Below, in pieces: positions 16,718-24,025 of a DNA stretch of 64,000 nucleotides. Location: positions 1,798,001 through 1,862,000 of the forward strand of contig NZ_CP049910.1 in NCBI RefSeq assembly GCF_011305995.1. The letters are read 5' to 3'. Position 1 is the stretch's first letter, and every line of letters begins with the position of its first letter. Made by a program: the position numbers and the translations under genes. This DNA comes from Diaphorobacter sp. HDW4A (lineage in GTDB: Bacteria > Pseudomonadota > Gammaproteobacteria > Burkholderiales > Burkholderiaceae_C). Under the pieces are notes generated by a model, which was not told where the DNA came from, did no database searches, and saw nothing but the letters and a program-made list of their open reading frames with translations.

Positions 16718-17058
16718 GGGTGTCTCGTAAACGTATTTAAATTGGAAATCTGGTGCCGGTTGCTGTCTGCGGCAGCTTGGACAATCCGGAGATTGTATTC
16801 ATCACCGGCGAGCATATTGGACCGTGCGCGCCATTTGCTGTCATAAATGTGGCAGTGCAATACTTTCAAAGAGTATATGGAGAGAGCCGCGCGAAGCAGG
16901 GCCGGCAGTCATGAGTTTGTCGCCTCATCGTCGGAAATTATGTCTTTGCGTCTCTTGTTTGGAGTGCATTAAAACAAGAAACTCTATTCGCCTCACCCTC
17001 TGAATGCAGGGGGAGCGCAATGCCGTTTTGTGCTAACAGCGGCGTCTTTCTTCGACTC
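16718..17058. other. Intergenic region upstream of ETF-QO
   Basis: 341 bp between the ETF-QO start and the sensor kinase stop. It should hold the ETF-QO promoter. No convincing gene, repeat, riboswitch or intrinsic terminator was recognised. Confidence 0.4.
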
Positions 17059-18417
17059 TCATTTGCCCGGTTGCAGTACCAACTGGGCCTCGAAACCGTG
17101 CGATCGGCCGCGCGGAGGCGAGGCCAGCAGAAATTGCGCATCGTGCTTCTGTGCAATGCTGGAGACAATGGACAGGCCCAGCCCATAGCCGGTGCGCTGG
17201 GCGCTCTGGCGCACATGGCGGTGTTTGAGCTTGTCGAGCTGTTCCGGCGTCACTCCCTGACCGTCGTCGCGCACGGTCAGTTCGCTGCCCGGGCCAACGA
17301 TGATTTCGATGTTCTCTGCATTGGAATAGGCGAGAGCGTTCTCGACCAGATTGCGCAGGGCAATCGCCAGTGCGTCGAAGTCGCCCTTGCACGTCAGCGG
17401 CTTGGTGGCCAGATCTGCGGCGGTTGGTGTGATCAGTTCGACGCGCGCCGAAGCTTCGTCGTTCAGCCAGAATTCTCCCATGACTGTGGTCGCGAGCTTG
17501 ACCAGATCGATGCTGTCGCGCATGAACGGAACACTTGATTCAGCGCGAGAGAGCTGCAGCAGTTTTTCGGTGCGTTGACTCAGAGTCTGCATCGACTGAA
17601 TCGCCGCTTCCACGTGCGCCTGATCGAGGCCATGCTCGAGCGCAGTCTGCAATCGCAGGCGCGCGGCCGTCAGCGGCGTTCGCAGTTCGTGCGCGGCGTT
17701 GGCTGCCAGGGCACGTTCCACGTCCAGCGCTTGGGACAGGCGTTCCAGCAACCGGTTGGTGTGCTCCTGAACCTGTTCAATTTCGCGCGGAGGGCTGCTC
17801 AGGTGGATGGGCTCCAATTGTCGTCCGTCACGTTGCGCAATTTCGTTGGAAAGATCCGTCAGCACGTGCAACTCGTGGCGCGCAATGCGTCGCAGCAGCC
17901 AAGCCAGCGCTGGCATCAGTACAAGGAAAGGAACAATCAGCCCGATCAGCGTGCGGTTGACGGTTTCGCTGCGCTCTTCCAGCGGGTCTGCCAATTGCAG
18001 AAAGACGCCGCGCGAAGGGTGGCGCTGGGTGTAGACGCGCCATTCCCTGTTGTTTTCGAATCCCGGAGCAAGCGCGACATCGAACATCCTGTCCTTTGCC
18101 TCTTCGGACTGCACCAATACCCGGTTGTCGGGAGTCACCAGTCGGTAGAAGACCTCCGCATCGGCGAACGAGCCGGGTCCTGGGATGATCAAGGGGTGCG
18201 TCACGGTCGACGGCACTTCGTGAGCGTCATCCAAGTGGTCCAGCGCAATGTCGAACATGCGATGGGAAACTTCAACAAGCTCATTGTCGAAGTTGTAGTT
18301 GATCTCGCGCCCGGTGTACCAGACGACGGCCAGAAGACACAGTAGCCAGACACAGCCAACCCAAAAAATCAGCGTTTTGGTCAGCCTCCCTGCTAGCGTG
18401 TCCTTACTTTGGATCAC
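17059..18417 (-). CDS. Sensor histidine kinase, PmrB/QseC-like
   Basis: 452-aa membrane sensor kinase. TM1 is about residues 15-33 (LIFWVGCVWLLCLLAVVWY), a periplasmic sensor domain of about 120 residues follows, and TM2 is about 155-175 (LIGLIVPFLVLMPALAWLL). Then a HAMP-like linker, the H-box AANAAHELRTPLTAARLRLQ, the N-box LRNLVENALAYS, and G-boxes VRDDGQGVTPEQL and GYGLGLSIVSSIA. The start overlaps the response regulator stop by 4 bp. Because PAP2 and EptA genes lie divergently next door, control of lipid A modification is likely, by analogy with PmrAB; the signal is unknown. Confidence 0.9.
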   Translation of the reverse strand: MIQSKDTLAGRLTKTLIFWVGCVWLLCLLAVVWYTGREINYNFDNELVEVSHRMFDIALDHLDDAHEVPSTVTHPLIIPGPGSFADAEVFYRLVTPDNRVLVQSEEAKDRMFDVALAPGFENNREWRVYTQRHPSRGVFLQLADPLEERSETVNRTLIGLIVPFLVLMPALAWLLRRIARHELHVLTDLSNEIAQRDGRQLEPIHLSSPPREIEQVQEHTNRLLERLSQALDVERALAANAAHELRTPLTAARLRLQTALEHGLDQAHVEAAIQSMQTLSQRTEKLLQLSRAESSVPFMRDSIDLVKLATTVMGEFWLNDEASARVELITPTAADLATKPLTCKGDFDALAIALRNLVENALAYSNAENIEIIVGPGSELTVRDDGQGVTPEQLDKLKHRHVRQSAQRTGYGLGLSIVSSIAQKHDAQFLLASPPRGRSHGFEAQLVLQPGK

Positions 18418-19091
18418 GAGGTACTTTCGCTCGTAGTGCGCACCAACTTGTAGCCCAGGCCGCGCACGGTTTCGATGTGCTCGCGGCCCAGCTTGCGGCG
18501 CAGGCGGCTGATGAAGACTTCGAGCGTGTTGCTGTCGGTGGAGTTGTCAAAGCTGTAGAGAGCATCCTGCAGATGCTCACGCGTGTGGTTGCGCTCGGGC
18601 CGCGTGGCCATCACCCGCAGCAGCGCCCATTCCTTGGGCGTGAGCGGAATCGGAACGCCTGCACGACGCACCTGTTCCATCGACAGATCAATCTGCAGGT
18701 CACCAATCGTCAGTACCGGCGTGGCAGCCGCGTTGCGGCGGCGCTCCACGGCGCGCAGGCGTGCAAGCAGCTCGGCGGGGTCGTAAGGCTTGACGAGATA
18801 GTCGTCCGCTCCAGCATCAAGACCGTGAATGCGATCGCTGACCTGATCCTTTGCCGTGAGGGCGATGACGATGGGGCGATCCTTGGTCGCACGAATCTGC
18901 GGCAGCAAAGACAGGCCGTCGCCATCGGGCAGGTGCAAGTCGAGCAGCACCGCAGCGTATTTTGTTGTCATCAGCGCAGTACTGGCGAGCGCCAGATTCG
19001 GCACTGCATCGACCACGAACGCCTTTGCGTGCAGATAGCCGCACACAGCGTCAGACAGGGCTTTGTCATCTTCTACAAGCAATACACGCAT
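18414..19091 (-). CDS. OmpR-family response regulator, PmrA/QseB-like
   Basis: 225-aa two-component regulator. The receiver domain has the acidic pair in LLVEDDKALSDAV, the phosphoacceptor Asp in AAVLLDLHLPDGDGLSLL (about residue 51), Thr in VIALTAKDQV and Lys in DDYLVKPYDPAELLAR. The C-terminal winged helix is visible as LTPKEWALLRVMATRPERNHTREHLQDALYSFDNSTDSNTLEVFISRLRRKLG. It is transcribed first, with the kinase overlapping by ATGA. It is divergent from the PAP2-eptA pair; a TTCAG direct repeat in the shared promoter may be its site. Confidence 0.92.
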   Translation of the reverse strand: MRVLLVEDDKALSDAVCGYLHAKAFVVDAVPNLALASTALMTTKYAAVLLDLHLPDGDGLSLLPQIRATKDRPIVIALTAKDQVSDRIHGLDAGADDYLVKPYDPAELLARLRAVERRRNAAATPVLTIGDLQIDLSMEQVRRAGVPIPLTPKEWALLRVMATRPERNHTREHLQDALYSFDNSTDSNTLEVFISRLRRKLGREHIETVRGLGYKLVRTTSESTS

Positions 19092-19151
19092 GGGCGGCTG
19101 TTTGGGACTCGGTGAAACCCCGAGTGTAGGGGAGGTTTGACGCTTGCATTG

Positions 19152-19167
19152 TTCAGCAAATATTCAG
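19152..19167. promoter_or_regulatory. Candidate response-regulator direct repeat
   Basis: TTCAG at 19152-19156 and again at 19163-19167, an 11-bp period typical of OmpR/PmrA-type tandem half-sites. It lies in the 125-bp gap between the regulator gene and the divergent PAP2 gene. Only two short copies are seen, so the call is tentative. Confidence 0.35.
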
Positions 19168-19216
19168 ATGGTCTCAATAGGCTGAGAGGATTACTGAAGA
19201 ATTTGTTGTCGTTTTC

Positions 19217-19930
19217 ATGACCTCCTGGACTCCACGCCGCCTGCTCGGCTTGACTGTGTTTCTCTTTCTGCTGGTGGCCCTCTGGGACTTTTCCGGATTG
19301 GATCTGCCGCTCGCCCGATTGTTTGGTTCTGCGGACGGCTTTGCGCTGCGCAGTCGCCACTGGTTTGTGGTTGCCTTTCACGAAATCCCGCGCACGCTCA
19401 GCAGCGTGGTCGTGGTTGCTTTGCTGATCGGCATTTTTAAACCCTGGAGTTTTCTGAAGCGCCTCGGTCGCCGCGAACGCATTCAACTGGTGGTATCCGT
19501 GCTGGGCGGCATGCTTTTGATCACCTTGCTCAAGAAGGCGAATTACACGAGCTGCCCTTGGGATGTGAACGAGTTTGGTGGGCGCGCACTCTATGTCTCG
19601 CACTGGGCTTTGGGTGTGCGTGATCTGGGGCCGGGACACTGCTTTCCGGCGGGGCATGCCTCTTCGGCGTTTGGGTTTCTCGCGGGCTGGTTCGTGGTCC
19701 GCAGGTTGGGGCCGCAGGTGGCCGTGCGCTGGCTGGTGGCGGCCATGGTGCTGGGCCTCGCTCTGGGTGTCGCGCAGCAGCTGCGCGGCGCGCACTACAT
19801 GAGTCACACGTTGTGGACGGCATGGATCTGCTGGACCTTCGGCTTTCTCGTCGATATGGCGTGCAAGGCCTATTTCTCACGACGCGACTCCGCACAACAA
19901 ACCACTACCGCGCAAGAGGTGCAAGCATGA
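19217..19930 (+). CDS. PAP2-family membrane phosphatase
   Basis: 237-aa phosphatase of the PAP2/LpxT-LpxE type with about six TM segments. The three phosphatase motifs appear as LLKKANYTSCPWD (motif 1, degenerate), HCFPAGHASSAFGFLAGW (motif 2 with its His) and QQLRGAHYMSHTLWTAWICW (motif 3 with Arg and His). It overlaps eptA by ATGA, which indicates tight coupling. In other bacteria PAP2 proteins beside EptA/MCR genes act on lipid A phosphate or undecaprenyl phosphate, or recycle diacylglycerol. The exact substrate is not shown. Confidence 0.9.
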   Translation: MTSWTPRRLLGLTVFLFLLVALWDFSGLDLPLARLFGSADGFALRSRHWFVVAFHEIPRTLSSVVVVALLIGIFKPWSFLKRLGRRERIQLVVSVLGGMLLITLLKKANYTSCPWDVNEFGGRALYVSHWALGVRDLGPGHCFPAGHASSAFGFLAGWFVVRRLGPQVAVRWLVAAMVLGLALGVAQQLRGAHYMSHTLWTAWICWTFGFLVDMACKAYFSRRDSAQQTTTAQEVQA

Positions 19931-21684
19931 ATTCCACGGATATCAAATGGGGAGCGCCTCGAGGGATGTGGTGGAACGAGTTGCGTCGGACCCGAATCGG
20001 TCAGTTGTTGGTGAGGCTGGATGACTGGTTCTCGACGCCGATGTCGGCACAGAAGATCGTCGTCTTTCTGTCCATCTATCTGACGCTGGCGGCCAATTGG
20101 GCGCTGTGGTTTCAACTCGAGCGCATTGGCAGCGCCCCAGCGGTGCTGGTACGTACCGCTCTGGTTCTGGGTGTTCTGAATGCCTGCGGAACCGCTGCGA
20201 TTCTGGCGTTCACCGCATGGACGCGCTGGATGAGGGTGGTCTGGCTGGCCATCGCGCTGACTGCGGCGATGTCGCAGTACTACATGCTGACCTACAGCGT
20301 GGTGATGGATCCCGGCATGGCTGCCAACGTGCTGCAGACAGATGCGCACGAAGTGGCCGACCTGCTCGGCGTACGCATGGTGCTGGCGGTCATGCTGGTG
20401 ATGGCGATTCCGCTGTGGTGGTTGATCCGCGTGCGCATTCCTCCCATGCGGCCGGTCAAGCAGATCGTGCGCAGCGTGTTGCTTTTGCTGGCCTCGCTTG
20501 GCATCGCCGCGGTGGTCATCGCCACCATGTCGCGCGATCTGGCACCGCTGATGCGCAATCACCCACAATTGCGCTACATGCTCAACCCCATTGCGAGCCT
20601 GTACTCGACCAGCACGGCCGTCATTCGCCCTCTGGTCACTCGCACGAAGAAACTCATCCCCATGGGCGCTGGAGCGGTACTTGGTGCAAGCCATGCCAGT
20701 CAGCAAAAGCCCATGCTGTTCGTGCTGGTGGTAGGTGAGACGGGTCGCGCCGACCATTTCGGCCTCAACGGCTATGCGCGCAACACCACCCAGCATCTGG
20801 CCGAACGCAATGTGCTGAACTGGACCAATGTGCGTTCGTGCGGCACCAGCACGCTGGCCTCTGTGCCATGCATGTTCTCGCCCTTGGGAAAGAATGATTT
20901 CGAGGCCCGCAAGGACGACTATGAGACCTTGCTCGATGTGGTGCAGGCCGCTGGCATGAATGTGCTGTGGGTCGACAACCAGTCCGGCTGCAAGGGTGTG
21001 TGCGACCGTGTGCCACATGTATTTGCATCGGAAGGGCTGAGCACTGACCAGCGTAAGAAGCTTTGTGACGCGAGTGGCGAATGCCGCGACATGGCCATGC
21101 TCGAAAACATCCAGCAGCGCCTTGACGCCATCCCCGCAGCCAAGCGCAACAAGGGGGTGCTGCTGGTCTTCCACCAGATGGGAAGCCACGGCCCAGCGTA
21201 CTCCAAGCGCTCGTCCAAGGAGTCCAAGCGCTTCACGCCTGAATGCAAAACGGAAGTGCTGGCCGATTGCGCGCACTCCGAGCTGATGAACGCTTACGAC
21301 AACTCCATCGTCGAGACCGACCGCTTCCTTGGCGCGACGATCGACTGGTTGAAGACCGAGTCTCAACGCTACGACACCGGCATGCTCTATTTGAGCGACC
21401 ATGGTGAATCACTGGGTGAGTACGGTCAGTTTCTGCACGGCCTGCCTTATGGCATTGCACCTGACGTGCAAAAGCATGTTCCGATGATCAGTTGGCTCTC
21501 TCCCTCATTCGAGAGTCGCGAACAGCTGTCGCTTGCCTGCGTAAGGGGAACTGCCGATACGGCCTACACGCACGACAATCTCTATCACTCCATGCTGGGT
21601 CTCCTGGATGTGAAGTCGCCTAGTTATCAAACGGGGTTGGATGTGTTTGCGGGGTGCCGGGCTTTGTCGGATAACCCCGTCTGA
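19927..21684 (+). CDS. eptA: Phosphoethanolamine-lipid A transferase (EptA/MCR family)
   Basis: 585-aa inner-membrane enzyme that adds phosphoethanolamine from phosphatidylethanolamine to lipid A phosphate, lowering affinity for cationic peptides such as polymyxin. Five TM segments occupy about residues 43-205. The periplasmic sulfatase-like domain has VVGETGRADHFGLNGY with Glu271 (metal), SCGTSTLASVPCMFSPL with the nucleophile Thr307, then YLSDHGESLGEYGQFLHGLPY with the metal-binding Asp/His pair. Cysteines that form the family disulfides (CGTSTLASVPC, CKGVC, CDASGEC) are present. ATG 19927 is chosen because it overlaps the PAP2 stop and gives a normal N-terminus. Likely regulated by the divergent two-component pair. 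Confidence 0.95.
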   Translation: MNSTDIKWGAPRGMWWNELRRTRIGQLLVRLDDWFSTPMSAQKIVVFLSIYLTLAANWALWFQLERIGSAPAVLVRTALVLGVLNACGTAAILAFTAWTRWMRVVWLAIALTAAMSQYYMLTYSVVMDPGMAANVLQTDAHEVADLLGVRMVLAVMLVMAIPLWWLIRVRIPPMRPVKQIVRSVLLLLASLGIAAVVIATMSRDLAPLMRNHPQLRYMLNPIASLYSTSTAVIRPLVTRTKKLIPMGAGAVLGASHASQQKPMLFVLVVGETGRADHFGLNGYARNTTQHLAERNVLNWTNVRSCGTSTLASVPCMFSPLGKNDFEARKDDYETLLDVVQAAGMNVLWVDNQSGCKGVCDRVPHVFASEGLSTDQRKKLCDASGECRDMAMLENIQQRLDAIPAAKRNKGVLLVFHQMGSHGPAYSKRSSKESKRFTPECKTEVLADCAHSELMNAYDNSIVETDRFLGATIDWLKTESQRYDTGMLYLSDHGESLGEYGQFLHGLPYGIAPDVQKHVPMISWLSPSFESREQLSLACVRGTADTAYTHDNLYHSMLGLLDVKSPSYQTGLDVFAGCRALSDNPV

Positions 21685-21872
21685 GGCCGAACTTTCTCCC
21701 ACCCCAGCCGTAGTCATGCCACGGCCACCGTCTGGGGCGTACCCAGCCCGGTGTCCTGGGTGCCATACGCTCCATCGCCCGTGAAGCTGGCTGGCAGCCC
21801 CCAATGCGAAACTTCTGATCAAAAGCCTTGAATGGTATGCGCTGCTGCAGATGCAACGCACTCTGCAGCACT

Positions 21873-22466
21873 TCAGGCCTTCTTCTCGCGTGGCAGGCGG
21901 CCCATCATGAAGAACTCCGGATTCGGCGGCATGTCCGAGAAACTCGCCATGCGGTTGGACAGGCCGAAGAACGCGGTGATCGCCGCGATGTCCCAGATGT
22001 CCTCGTCGTCTAAGCCATGGGCGTGCAGCGGCGCGAAGTCGGCGTCGTTGATTTCGTGGGCGCTGTGGCAAACCTTCATGGCGAAGTCGAGCATGGCGCG
22101 TTGGCGGGGTGTGATGTCGGCCTTGAGGTAGTTCACCGCGACCTGATCGGCGACGAGGGGTTTCTTTTCATAGATGCGTAGCAGCGCGCCATGTGCGACC
22201 ACGCAGTAGAGGCACTGATTGGCGGCGCTGGTGGTGGTGACGATCATCTCACGGTCGCCCTTGGTCAGGTGGCTGGTGCGGCCCACGCTTTCGGGGTCCA
22301 TCAGGGCGTCGTGGTAAGCGAAGAAGGCGCGCCATTCTGCTGGACGGCGGGCGAGGGCGAGGAACACGTTGGGAACGAAGCCGGCTTTTTCCTGCACCTC
22401 GAGAATCTTGGTCTTGAGGTCTTCGGGCAGGGTGTTCAGATCGGCAAGTGGGTAGCGCGCGGCCAT
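21873..22466 (-). CDS. AhpD-like / carboxymuconolactone decarboxylase-family peroxidase-related protein
   Basis: 197 aa. The AhpD-type redox motif CLYCVVAHG (C85, C88, H92) sits in the central helical domain, with LTKGDREMIVTTTSAANQ before it and the family tail DIAAITAFFGLSNRMASFSDMPPNPEFF after it. ATG 22466 follows a good AAGGAG site and is preferred over an in-frame ATG upstream. Such proteins are thiol-dependent peroxidases or reductases; the substrate is not known. Stand-alone gene convergent with eptA; about 190 bp between them hold nothing recognised. Confidence 0.88.
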   Translation of the reverse strand: MAARYPLADLNTLPEDLKTKILEVQEKAGFVPNVFLALARRPAEWRAFFAYHDALMDPESVGRTSHLTKGDREMIVTTTSAANQCLYCVVAHGALLRIYEKKPLVADQVAVNYLKADITPRQRAMLDFAMKVCHSAHEINDADFAPLHAHGLDDEDIWDIAAITAFFGLSNRMASFSDMPPNPEFFMMGRLPREKKA

Positions 22467-22541
22467 GGCGTTGGTCTCCTTGGGTGTTTTGAATGGACGG
22501 ATCACCCGAGCATAGCGCGATGCGGCTTGTTCGCTTTTTCT

Positions 22542-23180
22542 CTATTTCTCTATCTGTCTCGCATGCGGCCAGAACTTGCGCTGGTAGCTCACGAACGCAT
22601 CCATGGCCTGATCAAGCAGCGCGATCTGCGGACCACGTCCGGGCTCGAGCAGGTCGAGCGCGAGCCGGGCGGCTTCGAGGGTGGAGAGTTGGTGCGGCTC
22701 GTGCGCTTTGCGGATGGCGTAGCGCGTCGCGGGCGTGTCCTGCAGTGCGATGCGAGGCAGGCTTTGGAGTCGGGGATGGGCGCTTACCATCTGGCGGCTT
22801 TGGCGCCATGTGGCATCGATCAAGACCAGGCGAATGCGGATACTGGGCGAGTGTGATGTGTGTGGATGCGAGTCTTCTCCGGGATACAGCAGCACAGTGC
22901 GGTTCGGGCTGGGCTGACCGTTCCATGCGTCGAACAAAGCCGACTGTAATAGGGCATCCTCAAAGCGCTCGCCGATCAGCACGCGGCTGCCGGGGAGGCA
23001 CAGGCGCAAGAGCTGGCCAGTATTCTTGGCGTGGCCGACCTCATCCGGGTGCATCAGGATCAGCACCTCAGTGTGCAGATCCACCTCCCGCGCTGTTCCG
23101 CAGATACATGTCGAGGCGGGTCGCAGGCAGCGTTTGCAGAGTTGTCTGCGTGGGGATGTCTGAGCGGAATTTGGCGGCAA
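22542..23180 (-). CDS. tapT: DTW-domain tRNA-uridine aminocarboxypropyltransferase
   Basis: 212-aa DTW/TDD-superfamily protein related to E. coli TapT (YfiP), which makes acp3U47 in tRNA using S-adenosylmethionine. An N-terminal cysteine cluster CKRCLRPASTCIC (about residues 15-27) resembles the family zinc motif. The domain core shows EVLILMHPDEVGHAKNTGQLL, the hallmark VLIDATWRQSRQM (DTW) and ISTLEAARLALDLL-like LSTLEAARLALDLLE. Start ATG 23180. It has no evident operon partner. The gene symbol is by family analogy. Confidence 0.85.
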   Translation of the reverse strand: MPPNSAQTSPRRQLCKRCLRPASTCICGTAREVDLHTEVLILMHPDEVGHAKNTGQLLRLCLPGSRVLIGERFEDALLQSALFDAWNGQPSPNRTVLLYPGEDSHPHTSHSPSIRIRLVLIDATWRQSRQMVSAHPRLQSLPRIALQDTPATRYAIRKAHEPHQLSTLEAARLALDLLEPGRGPQIALLDQAMDAFVSYQRKFWPHARQIEK

Positions 23181-23403
23181 GGGCTGGTATCGGGTGTGGG
23201 AATGCGAGTCGCCATTGTGGCATCGCTGATGCGGATTTCACAGATGTTGCGGAGCAATGAAAAACCGTATTATGAGATTCGCCTCGAAAAAATCGACCCG
23301 AACTGAGCGAGGGCGTGCTCTTTCACGGGTGGCTGAAGCTGAGAAAATTCGCTCATCGCGACATCCTGCTTGTGTCGAGTCCATCAACGGCTAGTGAACT
23401 GCG

Positions 23404-23691
23404 TCACGGCTTTGCTGCGATTCTCACCGCTGCGTCACTCAGGTCGGCAAGCATCAGTGATGTCTCTGATGTCAAGCGTGCGACCAAGATGAAGAAAAGC
23501 GTCATGAAAACACCGCCAATGAAGCCACCGATGCGACCAACTCCCGCTCCTCTGAAAAGCACCATCAGAGCTCCCAGCGCGCAAAGCACCGCCAGCGCGA
23601 TAAGAAACCAATAGATCAGTTTGACCAAGCTCCGGAATGTCGGATAAAGAGAGTCAGCACGCAGCGTCTCTGCGAATTCGTGCACATCCAC
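23404..23691 (-). pseudogene. Small two-TM membrane segment, probable 3' part of the interrupted zinc-ribbon gene
   Basis: 95-aa reading segment beginning at GTG 23691 (VDVHEFAETLRADSLYPTFR) with two hydrophobic segments, LIYWFLIALAVLCALGALMVLF and IGGFIGGVFMTLFFILVARL. It is in exactly the same frame as the zinc-ribbon ORF that starts at 23895: 68 codons separate the two starts, and only one TAA (23728-23730) interrupts the joint frame. No ribosome-binding site precedes the GTG. The likely reading is the C-terminal half of one membrane protein with an N-terminal zinc ribbon. It could also be an independent small membrane protein. Function unknown. Confidence 0.6.
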
Positions 23692-23727
23692 ATCGTCGGT
23701 GCGCCGGTGGCTGCGGACGCCGAATCC

Positions 23728-23895
23728 TTATGACGTCGCTGTTCGGGTGGCTGCTGGGCGTTCCACTCCAGCGGCGCGGGCTGCAAGCGCTTCTTCCACT
23801 CGGCTGTAAATAGCGCCACATGCAGGACAGGCCTCAAGTTCGTCACCAGTCGCAGATGAATTGATATGGGCACACTTCAAACATTTTCTGGTCAT
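23728..23895 (-). pseudogene. Zinc-ribbon N-terminal part of an interrupted gene
   Basis: 55-aa segment starting at ATG 23895 behind a clear GGAGGG site. Two CxxC pairs, CLKCAHIN and CPACGAIYSRVEEAL, form a zinc ribbon. The frame ends at TAA 23728, then stays open for another 108 codons into the two-TM segment. A good start signal here and none for the downstream part suggest a single ancestral gene of about 163 codons broken by a nonsense change. A functional 55-aa zinc ribbon cannot be ruled out. Confidence 0.65.
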
Positions 23896-24025
23896 GACGA
23901 TCCCTCCGTTATCTGAATGTTTTAGGTATCTTTGGGTGGCAGATTTATGGAGAATGACAACCACGACCCTGTTCCGGGAATGGGAATCATACGTGGTGTC
24001 TGATTCCGGCGTCTTACTCGATGAC

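Noticed and set aside
19870..21402. 510-codon antisense frame over eptA
   Set aside because: Histidine/glutamine-rich shadow of the sense gene.
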